Shown here piece by piece: positions 1-8,061 of a stretch of DNA of 22,467 nt. The notes beneath the pieces were generated by a model that saw nothing but the letters and a program-made list of their open reading frames with translations, was not told the DNA's origin and did not search any database. Origin of the DNA: Prevotella sp. UBA746 (GTDB lineage Bacteria; Bacteroidota; Bacteroidia; Bacteroidales; Bacteroidaceae). A program made the translations under genes and the position numbers. Positions within the stretch are counted from its first letter, which is position 1. Each line of letters opens with the position of its first letter. The stretch lies in the NCBI GenBank assembly GCA_002298545.1, contig DBKQ01000098.1, positions 14,946 to 37,412 on the forward strand, written 5' to 3'.

Positions 1-47
1 CGGAGCAGTTACCTTTAATTGCTATAACCTTGCATATAAGGGACGAT

Positions 48-108
48 AAAAATCCTTCACCGTAAATCTTTGGTAATAAGCATGTTATAACCACGGTGAA
101 GGATTTTT
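48..108 (-). terminator. Strong hairpin terminator, probably bidirectional
   Basis: A perfect 16-bp inverted repeat (48-63 with 93-108) encloses a 29-nt loop. The stem ends in a run of five A on the left and five T on the right, so transcripts from either strand would end in a U-rich arm. It lies just behind the minus-strand genes at 123-2712 and most likely ends that transcript. Confidence 0.75.
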
Positions 109-122
109 GAAAATTTCTTATA

Positions 123-329
123 TCAATCACCTCCCCAATTGTCAGTGTCGTCCCAATCCACCTTGCTGTCTTCCCATTTCTTAACGGCGAAATTATCAAC
201 AGGTATCTCCTTCTGTTCCTTGCCTTCCAATCGTATTACAGAAGCGGTTTTCATATCCACGTCGCACAAATAATCAGTGGAAATAACCCTAATTTCGGGT
301 GATATATATATTTTCTTGTTCATAGCCAT
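123..329 (-). CDS. Small hypothetical protein (68 aa) downstream of a secreted protein
   Basis: The protein has no signal peptide or membrane segment. It opens with MNKKIYISPEIRV, then a hydrophilic, acidic stretch ending DWDDTDNWGGD. The pattern 'M-K-K-x-Y-x-x-P-x-x-x-V' is one I associate with a loose class of very small Bacteroidales proteins of unknown role; that association is from memory and was not tested. The first ATG is 7 bp after the stop of the large secreted protein at 337-2712 and the same terminator follows, so the two are almost surely co-transcribed. A second in-frame ATG two codons later (321-323) could equally be the start. No Shine-Dalgarno is visible. The single Cys (residue 22) and the two Trp near the C-terminus are the only distinctive residues. 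Function unknown. Confidence 0.6.
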   Translation of the reverse strand: MAMNKKIYISPEIRVISTDYLCDVDMKTASVIRLEGKEQKEIPVDNFAVKKWEDSKVDWDDTDNWGGD

Positions 330-336
330 AGTATTT

Positions 337-2712
337 TTATTTCATTATTTTCTTACCGTTCACGATATATATGCCGCTTGGCAAACCTTCTGTAGAGGAG
401 CCGCGGCGCATCATCTGTCCGTTGAAGTTGTAAACGGCATTGCTTTTATACACTCTTGCTACGCTGAACAGACTGCTGCCGTCTACGATATCGTCAATGG
501 CTGTAGTCTCGTCCTTTACGCCATCGATGTACAGACTCACGTCCTTTGCCGGAGCGGTGGCAGAAGCACTGGAATCGGTATTGCCCGTAAGCTCAAACCA
601 GCAGCGGAAACCTTTCAGTCCGTATTGCTTGTCGGCAGGTACTTTCCACATCGTTCCGTCCTTGATGAAGTAGTCGCCGGCGAGGTTGTCACGCTTGTTG
701 CCGTCGTCGGTATAGAAATATCCCTTGCCGTCTTTTACGTAATAAGTCTTTGCCAGAGTTCCGCGACAAGTCATGCCGCCGGTTTCATCATTGAATGTTT
801 CAGTAGTAGCCCAGTGGCTGTCGATTTTCGCTTTCAGCAAATCGCGGTCGAGACTGATTCCCGACACGTCGTAGTGGTTAGCCTTCACGGTTACTACGCC
901 ACCCTTGTATCTCGTTACTCCGTCCTCGGTATTTGTTATTCCCTCGTTATCGTCGAGCCAGTTAGAGTGGCCGTCAGCCTTCAGCAGTTTCGGCGTTGAA
1001 TAAGAGTTGTTAGTTCCGGCTTCCTTCGTAGGCTTTATGATATAAGGAGTGAATGCCTTAAGCATAACGTCGTCATCGCTCGTACAGTCAACAGTTTTAA
1101 ACTGCACGCTGTTGTCGGTCAGCGTATACAGTTCCGCCAGCAACACCTCATCGCCGAAGGTTCGTTTCATCTGTCCGTATGTCATGTTCACGGGCAGTAT
1201 CAGCGTATTCCATTTGTTGAGCGTGAAAGTACGGTTGAGGTGCATAATGGTGTTCTTGTATGTGTTGCCCGGCTCGGTAAGGTATATCAGGTCTGGGTTA
1301 TCCTCGTCGAGCACGAGGTTAGGATCATCTGAATCTCTGGCATAAAGCAGACGGAAGTCGTCGAATACGGTCCACTCGTCGGTTGGGGTAACGCTTGCGT
1401 CGCCGTCGATGTATATGCCGAATACGATTCCCTCGGAACCGCCCATATTTTCAAGGTCTTTGTCTGTAACATGCATCATCACCTGGTTTTCGTATTTCCC
1501 TTGACTGAACATCTTACCAGCCTCAAGCATGGTCTTCGGTCCGTTGGCATCAATGGGGTTCAGCGGTGTGGTGGCAATCATCGCACCATCATTATAATAG
1601 AAATTAGAGAAGTTAGAGACAAATAGTTTTGCCAGTCCATTTGTATTGCTCACACCATTGCATCTTATTATATACCATCCCGGCTTAGTAACTGGCACCG
1701 TTTGACTTATTCCATTCTGATGACTGTTTCTGATGTCGGCGCAGAAATACTTTCCGTTTTCATAGAGATATTCCAGGTCGTTTACTTTACTGCCTTTGTA
1801 GACATTTTCGGTTGCGTCTTTGTAGTAATCGTCAACGCCATAGCGTATAGCATTTTTGTTGGCTCCTTTCCCGAAGTCAGCCCAATAAGCATTATTTGTC
1901 CTGTCGTAGTTGAATCCCGGATTTTGCAAAATAAAAGAGGCGTCAACCGGAGCGGAAAGGTCTGATGGGGCGGCATCAAACAGGGCATAATATTCTGCTA
2001 CGGTAACGAGTTTCCATTTGCGGTAGTCGTCGGTGAGAGGTTCATCGGTCGTGGCTTCACACAGGTTGCCGTCCTTGTCATCTGGCGTTGCCATCAGATA
2101 TCTGTTGCCGTAAGTGGAAATGTAATATACCTTATTGTTTTCGGAGTAACCGTCTGCCTTCTCGAATTTCCATCCGTAAGCGTGAGTGGTGCTGGTTGGC
2201 TGCAGACCAATATATGCACCGTTGCGGTATGTGCTTTCTTCGGAATATTGTATATAGCTGTCGGCATTGTCCTTGTTACCCGTGGTGTAGTTATGTCTTG
2301 TCCTTATGTTGTATGTCCCCGAGGTAGTGGAATTGTCGAAAATCCACAGATACATGCCATAGTCGTAGAGCGTTACATGTTGTCCGTATGCACCGCCAGT
2401 GTTCAGAAACTGCTTTGTCGCCATGTTGACGAGCAAGAAGGTCTTCTTTCTGTTATCCTCGCTGTTTGGTGTTTCGCGCAGACTGTTGTCGGTGGTCTTG
2501 ATATCCTCCGGGTCCACGCCGGTCATATTTTCCACGTCGAGCGCAGTATTGTTGCTGCCGGTCGTTTCCGCCCTCATAACGTAGTTTTTCTCACTTTCTT
2601 TGGCATTAAGCCTCGTCCCCTCAAATGCGAGGAGTGCTGCCGCTACGGCAATAGCCAACGGCAGTCGTCCGCCGGTAGAACCGGCCAGACACAGTCGTTT
2701 GATTTTGTTCAT
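337..2712 (-). CDS. Large secreted multidomain protein with C-terminal sorting-type tail
   Basis: This 791-residue protein begins with a basic, then hydrophobic signal sequence (residues about 1-37, likely cut after LNA). Residues about 90-240 look like a beta-trefoil (ricin-like) module, with the pattern 'FLLVNMATKQFLNTGG...W.F'. Residues about 255-470 look like a beta-sandwich, beginning 'FILQNPGFNYDR' and ending near 'WTVFDDFRLLY', the usual layout of a galactose-binding-like domain. Residues about 480-730 form a further beta-rich part. The last 45 residues (VYNFNGQMM...LPSGIYIVNGKKIMK) match the short C-terminal tail of Prevotella type IX-secreted proteins. No catalytic motif was recognised, so it may be a surface adhesin or glycan-binding protein. 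Domain names are inferred by eye. A -7 box TACATTTG lies upstream on this strand. The 68-aa gene follows at 7 bp. Confidence 0.85.
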   Translation of the reverse strand: MNKIKRLCLAGSTGGRLPLAIAVAAALLAFEGTRLNAKESEKNYVMRAETTGSNNTALDVENMTGVDPEDIKTTDNSLRETPNSEDNRKKTFLLVNMATKQFLNTGGAYGQHVTLYDYGMYLWIFDNSTTSGTYNIRTRHNYTTGNKDNADSYIQYSEESTYRNGAYIGLQPTSTTHAYGWKFEKADGYSENNKVYYISTYGNRYLMATPDDKDGNLCEATTDEPLTDDYRKWKLVTVAEYYALFDAAPSDLSAPVDASFILQNPGFNYDRTNNAYWADFGKGANKNAIRYGVDDYYKDATENVYKGSKVNDLEYLYENGKYFCADIRNSHQNGISQTVPVTKPGWYIIRCNGVSNTNGLAKLFVSNFSNFYYNDGAMIATTPLNPIDANGPKTMLEAGKMFSQGKYENQVMMHVTDKDLENMGGSEGIVFGIYIDGDASVTPTDEWTVFDDFRLLYARDSDDPNLVLDEDNPDLIYLTEPGNTYKNTIMHLNRTFTLNKWNTLILPVNMTYGQMKRTFGDEVLLAELYTLTDNSVQFKTVDCTSDDDVMLKAFTPYIIKPTKEAGTNNSYSTPKLLKADGHSNWLDDNEGITNTEDGVTRYKGGVVTVKANHYDVSGISLDRDLLKAKIDSHWATTETFNDETGGMTCRGTLAKTYYVKDGKGYFYTDDGNKRDNLAGDYFIKDGTMWKVPADKQYGLKGFRCWFELTGNTDSSASATAPAKDVSLYIDGVKDETTAIDDIVDGSSLFSVARVYKSNAVYNFNGQMMRRGSSTEGLPSGIYIVNGKKIMK

Positions 2713-2815
2713 AATACTAATAGCTTATTATTTTGTTATCCTAATTACTTCATAGCCGTAAAACGGCTTGCTACATTATATTTTACGTTGTATTTCCCTG
2801 ATAATATATAGGCTG

Positions 2816-2845
2816 CAAATGTATGAAAAAAACGCGGAAAGGAAA
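2816..2845 (-). promoter_or_regulatory. Bacteroidetes-type promoter for the 791-aa protein gene
   Basis: On the minus strand the -7 motif TACATTTG (2816-2823) is preceded by TTTC (2842-2845) as a possible -33 element, with an 18-bp spacer. It predicts a leader of about 100 nt, which contains a 6-bp hairpin (AGCCGT/ACGGCT at 2754-2768). The -7 match is good; the -33 is weak. Confidence 0.45.
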
Positions 2846-2920
2846 TTATAAAACAGCAAAAAATAGGATAATCTTTATTATATTGACAAATATCAAGATA
2901 TGGGAAAATCAGGCTCTTGC

Positions 2921-3020
2921 AAGTGTGAGGGTGGGTGCATCTGCCCTCACACTTACCCTCACACAGATAAATCCCTGTTTGCCAACATGTTATTATGGCT
3001 TGGTGAGGGTGTGAGGGTAA
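2921..3020. repeat. Nested inverted repeats of a GTGTGAGGGT motif
   Basis: A perfect 11-bp inverted repeat, AAGTGTGAGGG (2921-2931) with CCCTCACACTT (2944-2954), is followed by a perfect 12-bp one, TTACCCTCACAC (2953-2964) with GTGTGAGGGTAA (3009-3020). GTGTGAGGGT therefore occurs twice on each strand (one copy 9/10). GTGAGGGT is also repeated head to tail at 3003-3018. The two hairpins share only two bases and could form together. The role is unknown; a protein-binding site cluster or an extragenic palindrome is possible. Confidence 0.7.
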
Positions 3021-3135
3021 AACGGCTGAAAAAAAGGTTCTTCGTCAATTTAGGTGGTATTTATTGTTTTGTTTATATCGATATGTAGACAGAATATGTC
3101 ATTTCGTATTCCGCAATGACAAAAAAACTGTTATT

Positions 3136-3169
3136 TTCGCTACGTTATGAAAATAAAAGCGTAACTTTG
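3136..3169 (+). promoter_or_regulatory. Promoter of the subtilase gene
   Basis: The -7 motif TAACTTTG (3162-3169) fits TAnnTTTG exactly. A weak -33 candidate TTCG (3136-3139) lies 22 bp upstream. The predicted leader is about 40 nt. No Shine-Dalgarno precedes the ATG at 3216. Confidence 0.5.
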
Positions 3170-3215
3170 CCCGATAGAATTGTATTTATTTACTTTATAA
3201 GCTAAACAAACAGTA

Positions 3216-5396
3216 ATGAATAAAAGAAAGATAACCGTGCTGTTCGCCATTGCCGCCCTTACGGCAAGCGCACAGTCGAAGCTCGACCAGGAGAGCCTAT
3301 GGCGTCTGCAAGACCTGAGAGAGCAAGTGGAAACGACAGCACAGAAGAATGGTGTAAGTGCCAAGTCCATGGAGGCACAGCAGAATATCGAAGTGTTTGT
3401 GAAGATGAACGATGGCGTCAGTGCTGCAGAACTCTCCGGCAAGGGCTTCAATGTTGAGGCTCAGCGCGGTGAATTTGCTGTAGTGTCGCTACCCGTGAGC
3501 CGTATCATGGACCTCAACGACGTGGCAGACGTAAAGTCGATGAGCTACGGAAGAAAAGTGCAGCTCCGCCTCACGGAGGCAAACAAGCAGACGGGCGTCG
3601 ACGAGGTGCACAGCGGAGTGGGCGACGACAAGACTCCATATACAGGTAAAGGCGTGATAATAGGCGATATCGATATGGGCTTCGAGCCAAACCACTTGAT
3701 GTTCCTCGACAAAGACGGCAAGTCGCGCTTTAAATACTATACGGCAAGCAACAAGGTCTACAACACGCCGGAGCTGATAGCTGCTTACACCACCGACAGT
3801 CGCTCGGATACCCACGCCACCCACGTGATGGGTATTGCCGGAGGAAAATACGAGAGTGAAAACTACAGCATCTCGGGAGTTGCCACGGAGGCAGACCTTG
3901 CCGGAGCATCCATTGAAGGATACGACACGGAGATTATGAAAGGTATAGAGGATTTCGTGGCATACGCCAAGGAGCAGAACAAGCCGCTCGTAATCAATAT
4001 GTCGCTCGGCGACAACTACGGTCCTCACGACGACAGCGACGCCATGTCGCAGTATATAAATAAGGTAATCGACGACAAGGCAGCCGTAATCTGTATGGCT
4101 GCGGGCAACGAGGGAACATACCCTATAGTGCAGCGCAAGACCTTCGAGTCGACAACCGACGAGTTGAGGGCAAACCTCTTCTGCGTTCACCAGTATTATG
4201 GCTACACGTATGAGATGCCGAGCGTATATTTCAAGTCTGAGAAACCTTTCTCCTTCTCGCTCGTAATCTATGATAACCTGTCGAAGAAAATAATAAAGCA
4301 GTATGACCCTATCACGGAGCCGACGATAAAGACTTATCAGGCTACCGGACTGAAGGCTGACCCGGATTACTCGCAGTATTTCTCGGGCACCCTGCGTATC
4401 AGTGCCGACAACGTAAATGATAGAGGTTATTATTATCTGAAGATTACTTCGCAGAGCTTCCAGCGTAAGAACAGCAACGTTACCATCGGATATATCGTTA
4501 CCGGCGACGAGGGACAGTCTGTCGTTGCCTATGGCGACGACGCTACATATCTCGTAGACAGTTTCACGGCATCACTATACGGTGCTCCAGACTATACCCC
4601 TGCCAAGGACGTAACCTACGACGGAACCGTAAGCAATATGGCATCAGGAACCAAGGCAATCATCGTTGGTTCTTACAACAGTCGCGACAAGGGTAAATAC
4701 AGCAACAACAAGCAGTATTCACTCTATACCGAGGGCGAGACGAACGCTCTTGGTGACATATCGTCGTTCTCGAGCTGGGGAACAATCGACGGCGTTTCGC
4801 TGCCGGATATCGCAGCACCGGGTTGCCTTGTAGAGTCGGCTATCAGCAGCTACTATCAGCAGGCTACACGCGGTTCGTATACCAAGGGAATATATTACAA
4901 CGGCAAGACATACTACTGGTCTATCGAGATGGGTACATCAATGGCTACTCCTTACATGGCAGGTGTGGCTGCCCTTTGGCTGGAGGCAGACCCTACGCTA
5001 AGCAATGACGATATCAAGAAGATTGCCAAGGAGACGGCTATCAGTGATGATTATGTAAAGAATACCAAGTATCCTGTGCAGTTCGGTGCCGGCAAGATTG
5101 ATGCCTACAACGGGCTGAAATATGTTCTCGACCATAAGGCAACAGCGCTGAAGACCGTAGATGCCGACAAGGACATGATGTTCCGTCAGACGGGCGACAA
5201 TACCTACGAGGCTTATGTTGCCGGCGAGACAGCAATTACCGTTCGCTTGTTTGACATGAGCGGCAGTTTGGTAAGGGAGAGTCGTTCTGCTGGTAGCACG
5301 ACAAGTTTCTCTGTTGCCGGCATGCCTAAGGGCATTTATGCCGTTGAGCTTTGTGGAGCTAAGACGAGTCATAAGATTAAGATTGCAGTGAAGTAA
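3216..5396 (+). CDS. Secreted S8 (subtilisin-family) serine protease
   Basis: This is a 726-residue exported peptidase. Residues 1-20 are a signal peptide (cut near ASAQ). Residues about 55-115 resemble an inhibitor-like prodomain. The catalytic Asp is D153 in GDIDMG, the His is H200 in DTHATHV, the oxyanion Asn is N298 in AAGNEG, and the Ser is S575 in GTSMATPYMAG. The long gap between N298 and S575 (residues about 300-515) is a beta-rich insertion, as in several gut Bacteroidetes and clostridial subtilases. Two motif positions are unusual: DMG in place of DSG/DTG, and HATH in place of HGTH. The last 75 residues (VRLFDMSGSLV...MPKGIYAVEL...KIAVK) form a type IX-type sorting domain, so the enzyme is probably surface-bound or released. 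It is a single-gene unit, with its own promoter and a hairpin terminator. Confidence 0.93.
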   Translation: MNKRKITVLFAIAALTASAQSKLDQESLWRLQDLREQVETTAQKNGVSAKSMEAQQNIEVFVKMNDGVSAAELSGKGFNVEAQRGEFAVVSLPVSRIMDLNDVADVKSMSYGRKVQLRLTEANKQTGVDEVHSGVGDDKTPYTGKGVIIGDIDMGFEPNHLMFLDKDGKSRFKYYTASNKVYNTPELIAAYTTDSRSDTHATHVMGIAGGKYESENYSISGVATEADLAGASIEGYDTEIMKGIEDFVAYAKEQNKPLVINMSLGDNYGPHDDSDAMSQYINKVIDDKAAVICMAAGNEGTYPIVQRKTFESTTDELRANLFCVHQYYGYTYEMPSVYFKSEKPFSFSLVIYDNLSKKIIKQYDPITEPTIKTYQATGLKADPDYSQYFSGTLRISADNVNDRGYYYLKITSQSFQRKNSNVTIGYIVTGDEGQSVVAYGDDATYLVDSFTASLYGAPDYTPAKDVTYDGTVSNMASGTKAIIVGSYNSRDKGKYSNNKQYSLYTEGETNALGDISSFSSWGTIDGVSLPDIAAPGCLVESAISSYYQQATRGSYTKGIYYNGKTYYWSIEMGTSMATPYMAGVAALWLEADPTLSNDDIKKIAKETAISDDYVKNTKYPVQFGAGKIDAYNGLKYVLDHKATALKTVDADKDMMFRQTGDNTYEAYVAGETAITVRLFDMSGSLVRESRSAGSTTSFSVAGMPKGIYAVELCGAKTSHKIKIAVK

Positions 5397-5429
5397 ACGT
5401 CATTGACGGTTTATATAAGAAAACAACAG

Positions 5430-5477
5430 TCCCCGGAATGAACAATAGTGTGTCATTCCGGGGATTGCTGTTTTATA
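5430..5477 (+). terminator. Terminator of the subtilase gene
   Basis: A perfect 12-bp stem, TCCCCGGAATGA (5430-5441) with TCATTCCGGGGA (5453-5464), has an 11-nt loop. A second short pairing (AACAG/CTGTT) and a T-rich stretch (5470-5475) follow. It lies 34 bp after the stop codon. Confidence 0.75.
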
Positions 5478-5496
5478 AAAAAGCCGATAACTTCAA

Positions 5497-6030
5497 ATAA
5501 TGTATATTATCGGGAGGATATGGTATTTAGACAAAAACATTTAAAACCCCCGAACCAAGTAAAACCCTCGTTCCTCGGGTCTGCCGATGTATTATCATAT
5601 TTCCTTACGAGAACAAGTTATCGCCGGAAATCTGCTAATCCATCGACAATGCCTATGGCTTTTTTACTTGGTTCGGGCGATAAACATAAAAAACAAAGGA
5701 CAATCATTTTGCGACAATTAAAACAGAGTACTATTAAGATATTTATATTTTGTAAAAGACAAAAATTGCAGTATTATTCATATTCTGTTTTAATTGGTTG
5801 TTACAAAATATTGATTTCCTATGTTTTTTATGTTTATCGCCCGATGTCGGTTTGTAAGAGGAACGAAGTGACTCTTTGTGTTATGGCAGATGTGGACGAC
5901 AGAGAGCTTGCTCTCTATAGGACACATCAGACATAACACATAAGCCGAAGGCTTGCAAACCGTCATCGGGGGTTTTATAGGTTTTTGTCTAAAACGCACC
6001 AAAGAGAAAATTTCAGATAATATACATTAT
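5497..6030. mobile_element. Branched palindromic non-coding element (MITE-like or structured RNA)
   Basis: The stretch is built from nested inverted repeats. There is an outer 15-bp perfect pair (5497-5511 with 6016-6030). Inside is a 28-bp pair with two mismatches (5526-5553 with 5966-5993; TTTAGACAAAAAC at the left end). Inside that are three adjoining arms. Arm A is a 16-bp perfect stem (5549-5564 with 5662-5677). Arm B is a 21-bp perfect stem (5675-5695 with 5822-5842) that continues as an imperfect palindrome. Arm C is a 19-bp stem with two mismatches (5840-5858 with 5952-5970). Arm C also contains an 18-bp inner stem (5877-5894 with 5923-5940), a 7-bp tip (5901-5916) and two side hairpins (5856-5876, 5942-5954). 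The arms meet at CCCGA/TCGGG-type junctions. No ORF within it looks real, no transposase is present, and no target duplication was recognised. A non-autonomous transposable element is the first guess; a large structured RNA is the alternative. Confidence 0.65.
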
Positions 6031-6051
6031 ATACTTATATGAATTATTCTT

Positions 6052-7995
6052 TTACTGCTGGCGATTGAGGACAAACTGTGCCGTCTGTATCATTGAGAAC
6101 ACGTAGTGCTGCAGGGGCTTGAAGGCGCCACTCATTGCTGTCTCCTTCAGACTGCCGTCAGGATTAATAAGGTAGCAGAAACTCTTCTGCATCTTGGGGT
6201 TATACACGTAGACCATCTTCTGGTTGCGGGCGATAACCTGGTTGTCGGCAGAATAGAACACCATAGGGCGCGGCGTCTTCAAGACGTTCTGTCCGAAGCC
6301 GTCATACTCGTAGCTCATGTTGAGCATGGAGAGCAGCGTAGGCATAACATCAACCTGTGTGGCAAGTCCGTCGTAATGTTTCGTCGGGATGCCCGGTCCG
6401 AACATGATGAGCGGAATATGGTTGTAAGATTCAGGAGCCTCTGTCGTAGCCTTGCCCACGAGCTTACCGTGGTCTGCCATAATGACAAAGATGGTGTTCT
6501 TAAACCACGGCTCCTTTTCAGCCTTCTTCAGAAAATCACCAATCGACCAGTCGGCATACTCCACAATCTGTGTCTCCGGCTCCTTCGTCTTAGGTCTGAA
6601 GAACGACGGGATGACATACGGCGGATGGTTGCTTATGGTAAGAATGGTGGCAAAGAAAGGTTTCTTTTTTGCTGCCTGACGGTTAATCTTGTTTAAGGCA
6701 TAGCCAAAGAGGAAATGGTCGGAAACGCCAAAGCTGTTCACCACCTCGTTCTTTGGGTAATCCTCCTGAGAATAGATATCGTCGTATCCGTTGGTAGTGA
6801 AGAAAGCCTTCATGTTGTCATACTGCGCCTCGTGGGTCATGAAAAATATGTTGTGGTAGCCGTATTTTTTCAGTACCGTAGGGATGCCCGTGCGGTGTGG
6901 CGTAACCGTTCCCTTCATCAGATTGCGGAACATCAGGGCAGGGAAGGAATAGAGCGATGCCGTCATGCCGTGGTTGGTGTGGATGCCGGCACTATAGTAG
7001 TGGGTGAAGGCAAGCGAGTGGTTGTAGAGCGAGTCGAGGGTTGGAGTGAGATGCTGTTCCTGTCCGAAGGTGGAGAGGAAGTTTGCCGACATCGACTCCA
7101 TGAGTATTACCACCACATTGCGCTTCTGCGGTTCACCCGTGGTCGTTACCATGCGGCGCATCACGTGCATGCTGTCCACCGGTCCACTGATGCCAAGCGA
7201 CTGTCGGGCTGCCGTTATTGCCTCGCCGTAGGGCATTAGATGCAGTTCGCTGTTCTCCTTGCGCATGTCGTCGAGCGCACTGGTAAGGAGGTTGAATGCC
7301 GGGTTGATGCCGAGCTGGTTGAGGAAAGGATCGTCGCAGTAATAAGCCTGACTAATCTTTATAGGGTTATAGCCCGTTCTGCCGCGGATGCCGAAGAGAC
7401 AGAGGAGCGAGAGAGCAACGGCAATAATGAAGCGGCATGCCATGGGGAGGATAAAGCGGTCGTCCTTGCGACTGTCGCCAATCTTGCGGTCGAAGTAGCG
7501 GCGCAAGAAGATAAGTCCTGTGATGTATCCGGCAGTGATGATGAAATAAAGGGCGATGTGCAGGATATACGATTTCTCCTGAAACACCATTCCCGCCGTT
7601 GTAGTGGCATAGCCGAACCATTCGAAGATGGAGGAGTTGATATTCTTGAAGAAGTATTCAAAATATGGAGTGTTTGCCGCCGATGCCATAAACACGATGG
7701 CATAAAAGACGAAGAACCACCAGTTTGCCGCCTTCCTGATCACTCTGCCTGTATATCCCAAGGCTGCGGCAATGAGCGTAACGGCAAGTGGAATGATCAT
7801 CACGTAGCATGCCGTGACGTTGTCGAACCACACGCCTTTCAAGAATACTGTGTCAACGCTCGCACTCTTGTCGGTTATCATACTGTGGAGACACAGAAGC
7901 TCGATGAGTCTGAATACAGTTAATACTAACAGTGAAACGGCATGCACGGAGAGTAGCCATGCCAGGGAAAGAAGGAATTTTCTGTTTCGAAACAT
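6052..7995 (-). CDS. LTA-synthase-family / sulfatase-fold membrane enzyme
   Basis: This 647-residue protein has about five N-terminal membrane helices (residues about 8-30, 63-82, 93-107, 143-163, 186-203) and a periplasmic alkaline-phosphatase-superfamily domain from about 290 to the end. The metal and nucleophile motifs are E300 in VVILMESMS, T345 in HTNHGMTASLYS (lined up with the catalytic Thr of LtaS), D508-H509 in IMADHGK, and H526 in YNHIPLIMFGPG. Families of this architecture transfer phosphoglycerol or phosphoethanolamine to envelope lipids or glycans. Bacteroidetes do not make classical lipoteichoic acid, so the true acceptor is unknown. The gene lies 66 bp after the AAA+ ATPase gene on the same strand, in an AT-rich gap with no clear promoter, so read-through is possible. 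The palindromic element lies right behind its stop codon. Confidence 0.88.
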   Translation of the reverse strand: MFRNRKFLLSLAWLLSVHAVSLLVLTVFRLIELLCLHSMITDKSASVDTVFLKGVWFDNVTACYVMIIPLAVTLIAAALGYTGRVIRKAANWWFFVFYAIVFMASAANTPYFEYFFKNINSSIFEWFGYATTTAGMVFQEKSYILHIALYFIITAGYITGLIFLRRYFDRKIGDSRKDDRFILPMACRFIIAVALSLLCLFGIRGRTGYNPIKISQAYYCDDPFLNQLGINPAFNLLTSALDDMRKENSELHLMPYGEAITAARQSLGISGPVDSMHVMRRMVTTTGEPQKRNVVVILMESMSANFLSTFGQEQHLTPTLDSLYNHSLAFTHYYSAGIHTNHGMTASLYSFPALMFRNLMKGTVTPHRTGIPTVLKKYGYHNIFFMTHEAQYDNMKAFFTTNGYDDIYSQEDYPKNEVVNSFGVSDHFLFGYALNKINRQAAKKKPFFATILTISNHPPYVIPSFFRPKTKEPETQIVEYADWSIGDFLKKAEKEPWFKNTIFVIMADHGKLVGKATTEAPESYNHIPLIMFGPGIPTKHYDGLATQVDVMPTLLSMLNMSYEYDGFGQNVLKTPRPMVFYSADNQVIARNQKMVYVYNPKMQKSFCYLINPDGSLKETAMSGAFKPLQHYVFSMIQTAQFVLNRQQ

Positions 7996-8061
7996 TTTGT
8001 TATTATATTTTTAACAACTTAATTAGCTGTCTTGTATTATGTATTATTTATTATGTATAAA

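Larger units (their letters stand above)
2713..3215. other. 503-bp intergenic region between divergent secreted-protein genes
   Basis: No convincing gene is present. The left part holds the leader and promoter of the minus-strand gene. The centre (2921-3020) has a cluster of GTGAGGGT-type inverted repeats. The right end holds the protease promoter. Short open frames across 2823-3088 are interrupted by the repeats and look non-coding. Confidence 0.6.

Noticed and set aside
277..999. A 240-codon open frame on the plus strand
   Set aside because: It lies wholly opposite the 791-residue secreted protein gene and its small neighbour, and its product has no recognisable domain. It is an antisense shadow.
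3489..4190. A 233-codon open frame on the minus strand
   Set aside because: It is antisense to the subtilase catalytic domain, whose residues are clearly under protein constraint.
5448..5936. A 162-codon open frame on the plus strand
   Set aside because: It runs through the subtilase terminator and the palindromic arms. Its composition follows the repeats, and no domain is seen.
7240..7923. A 227-codon open frame on the plus strand
   Set aside because: It is antisense to the membrane part of the LTA-synthase-like gene, where codon bias opens long frames.
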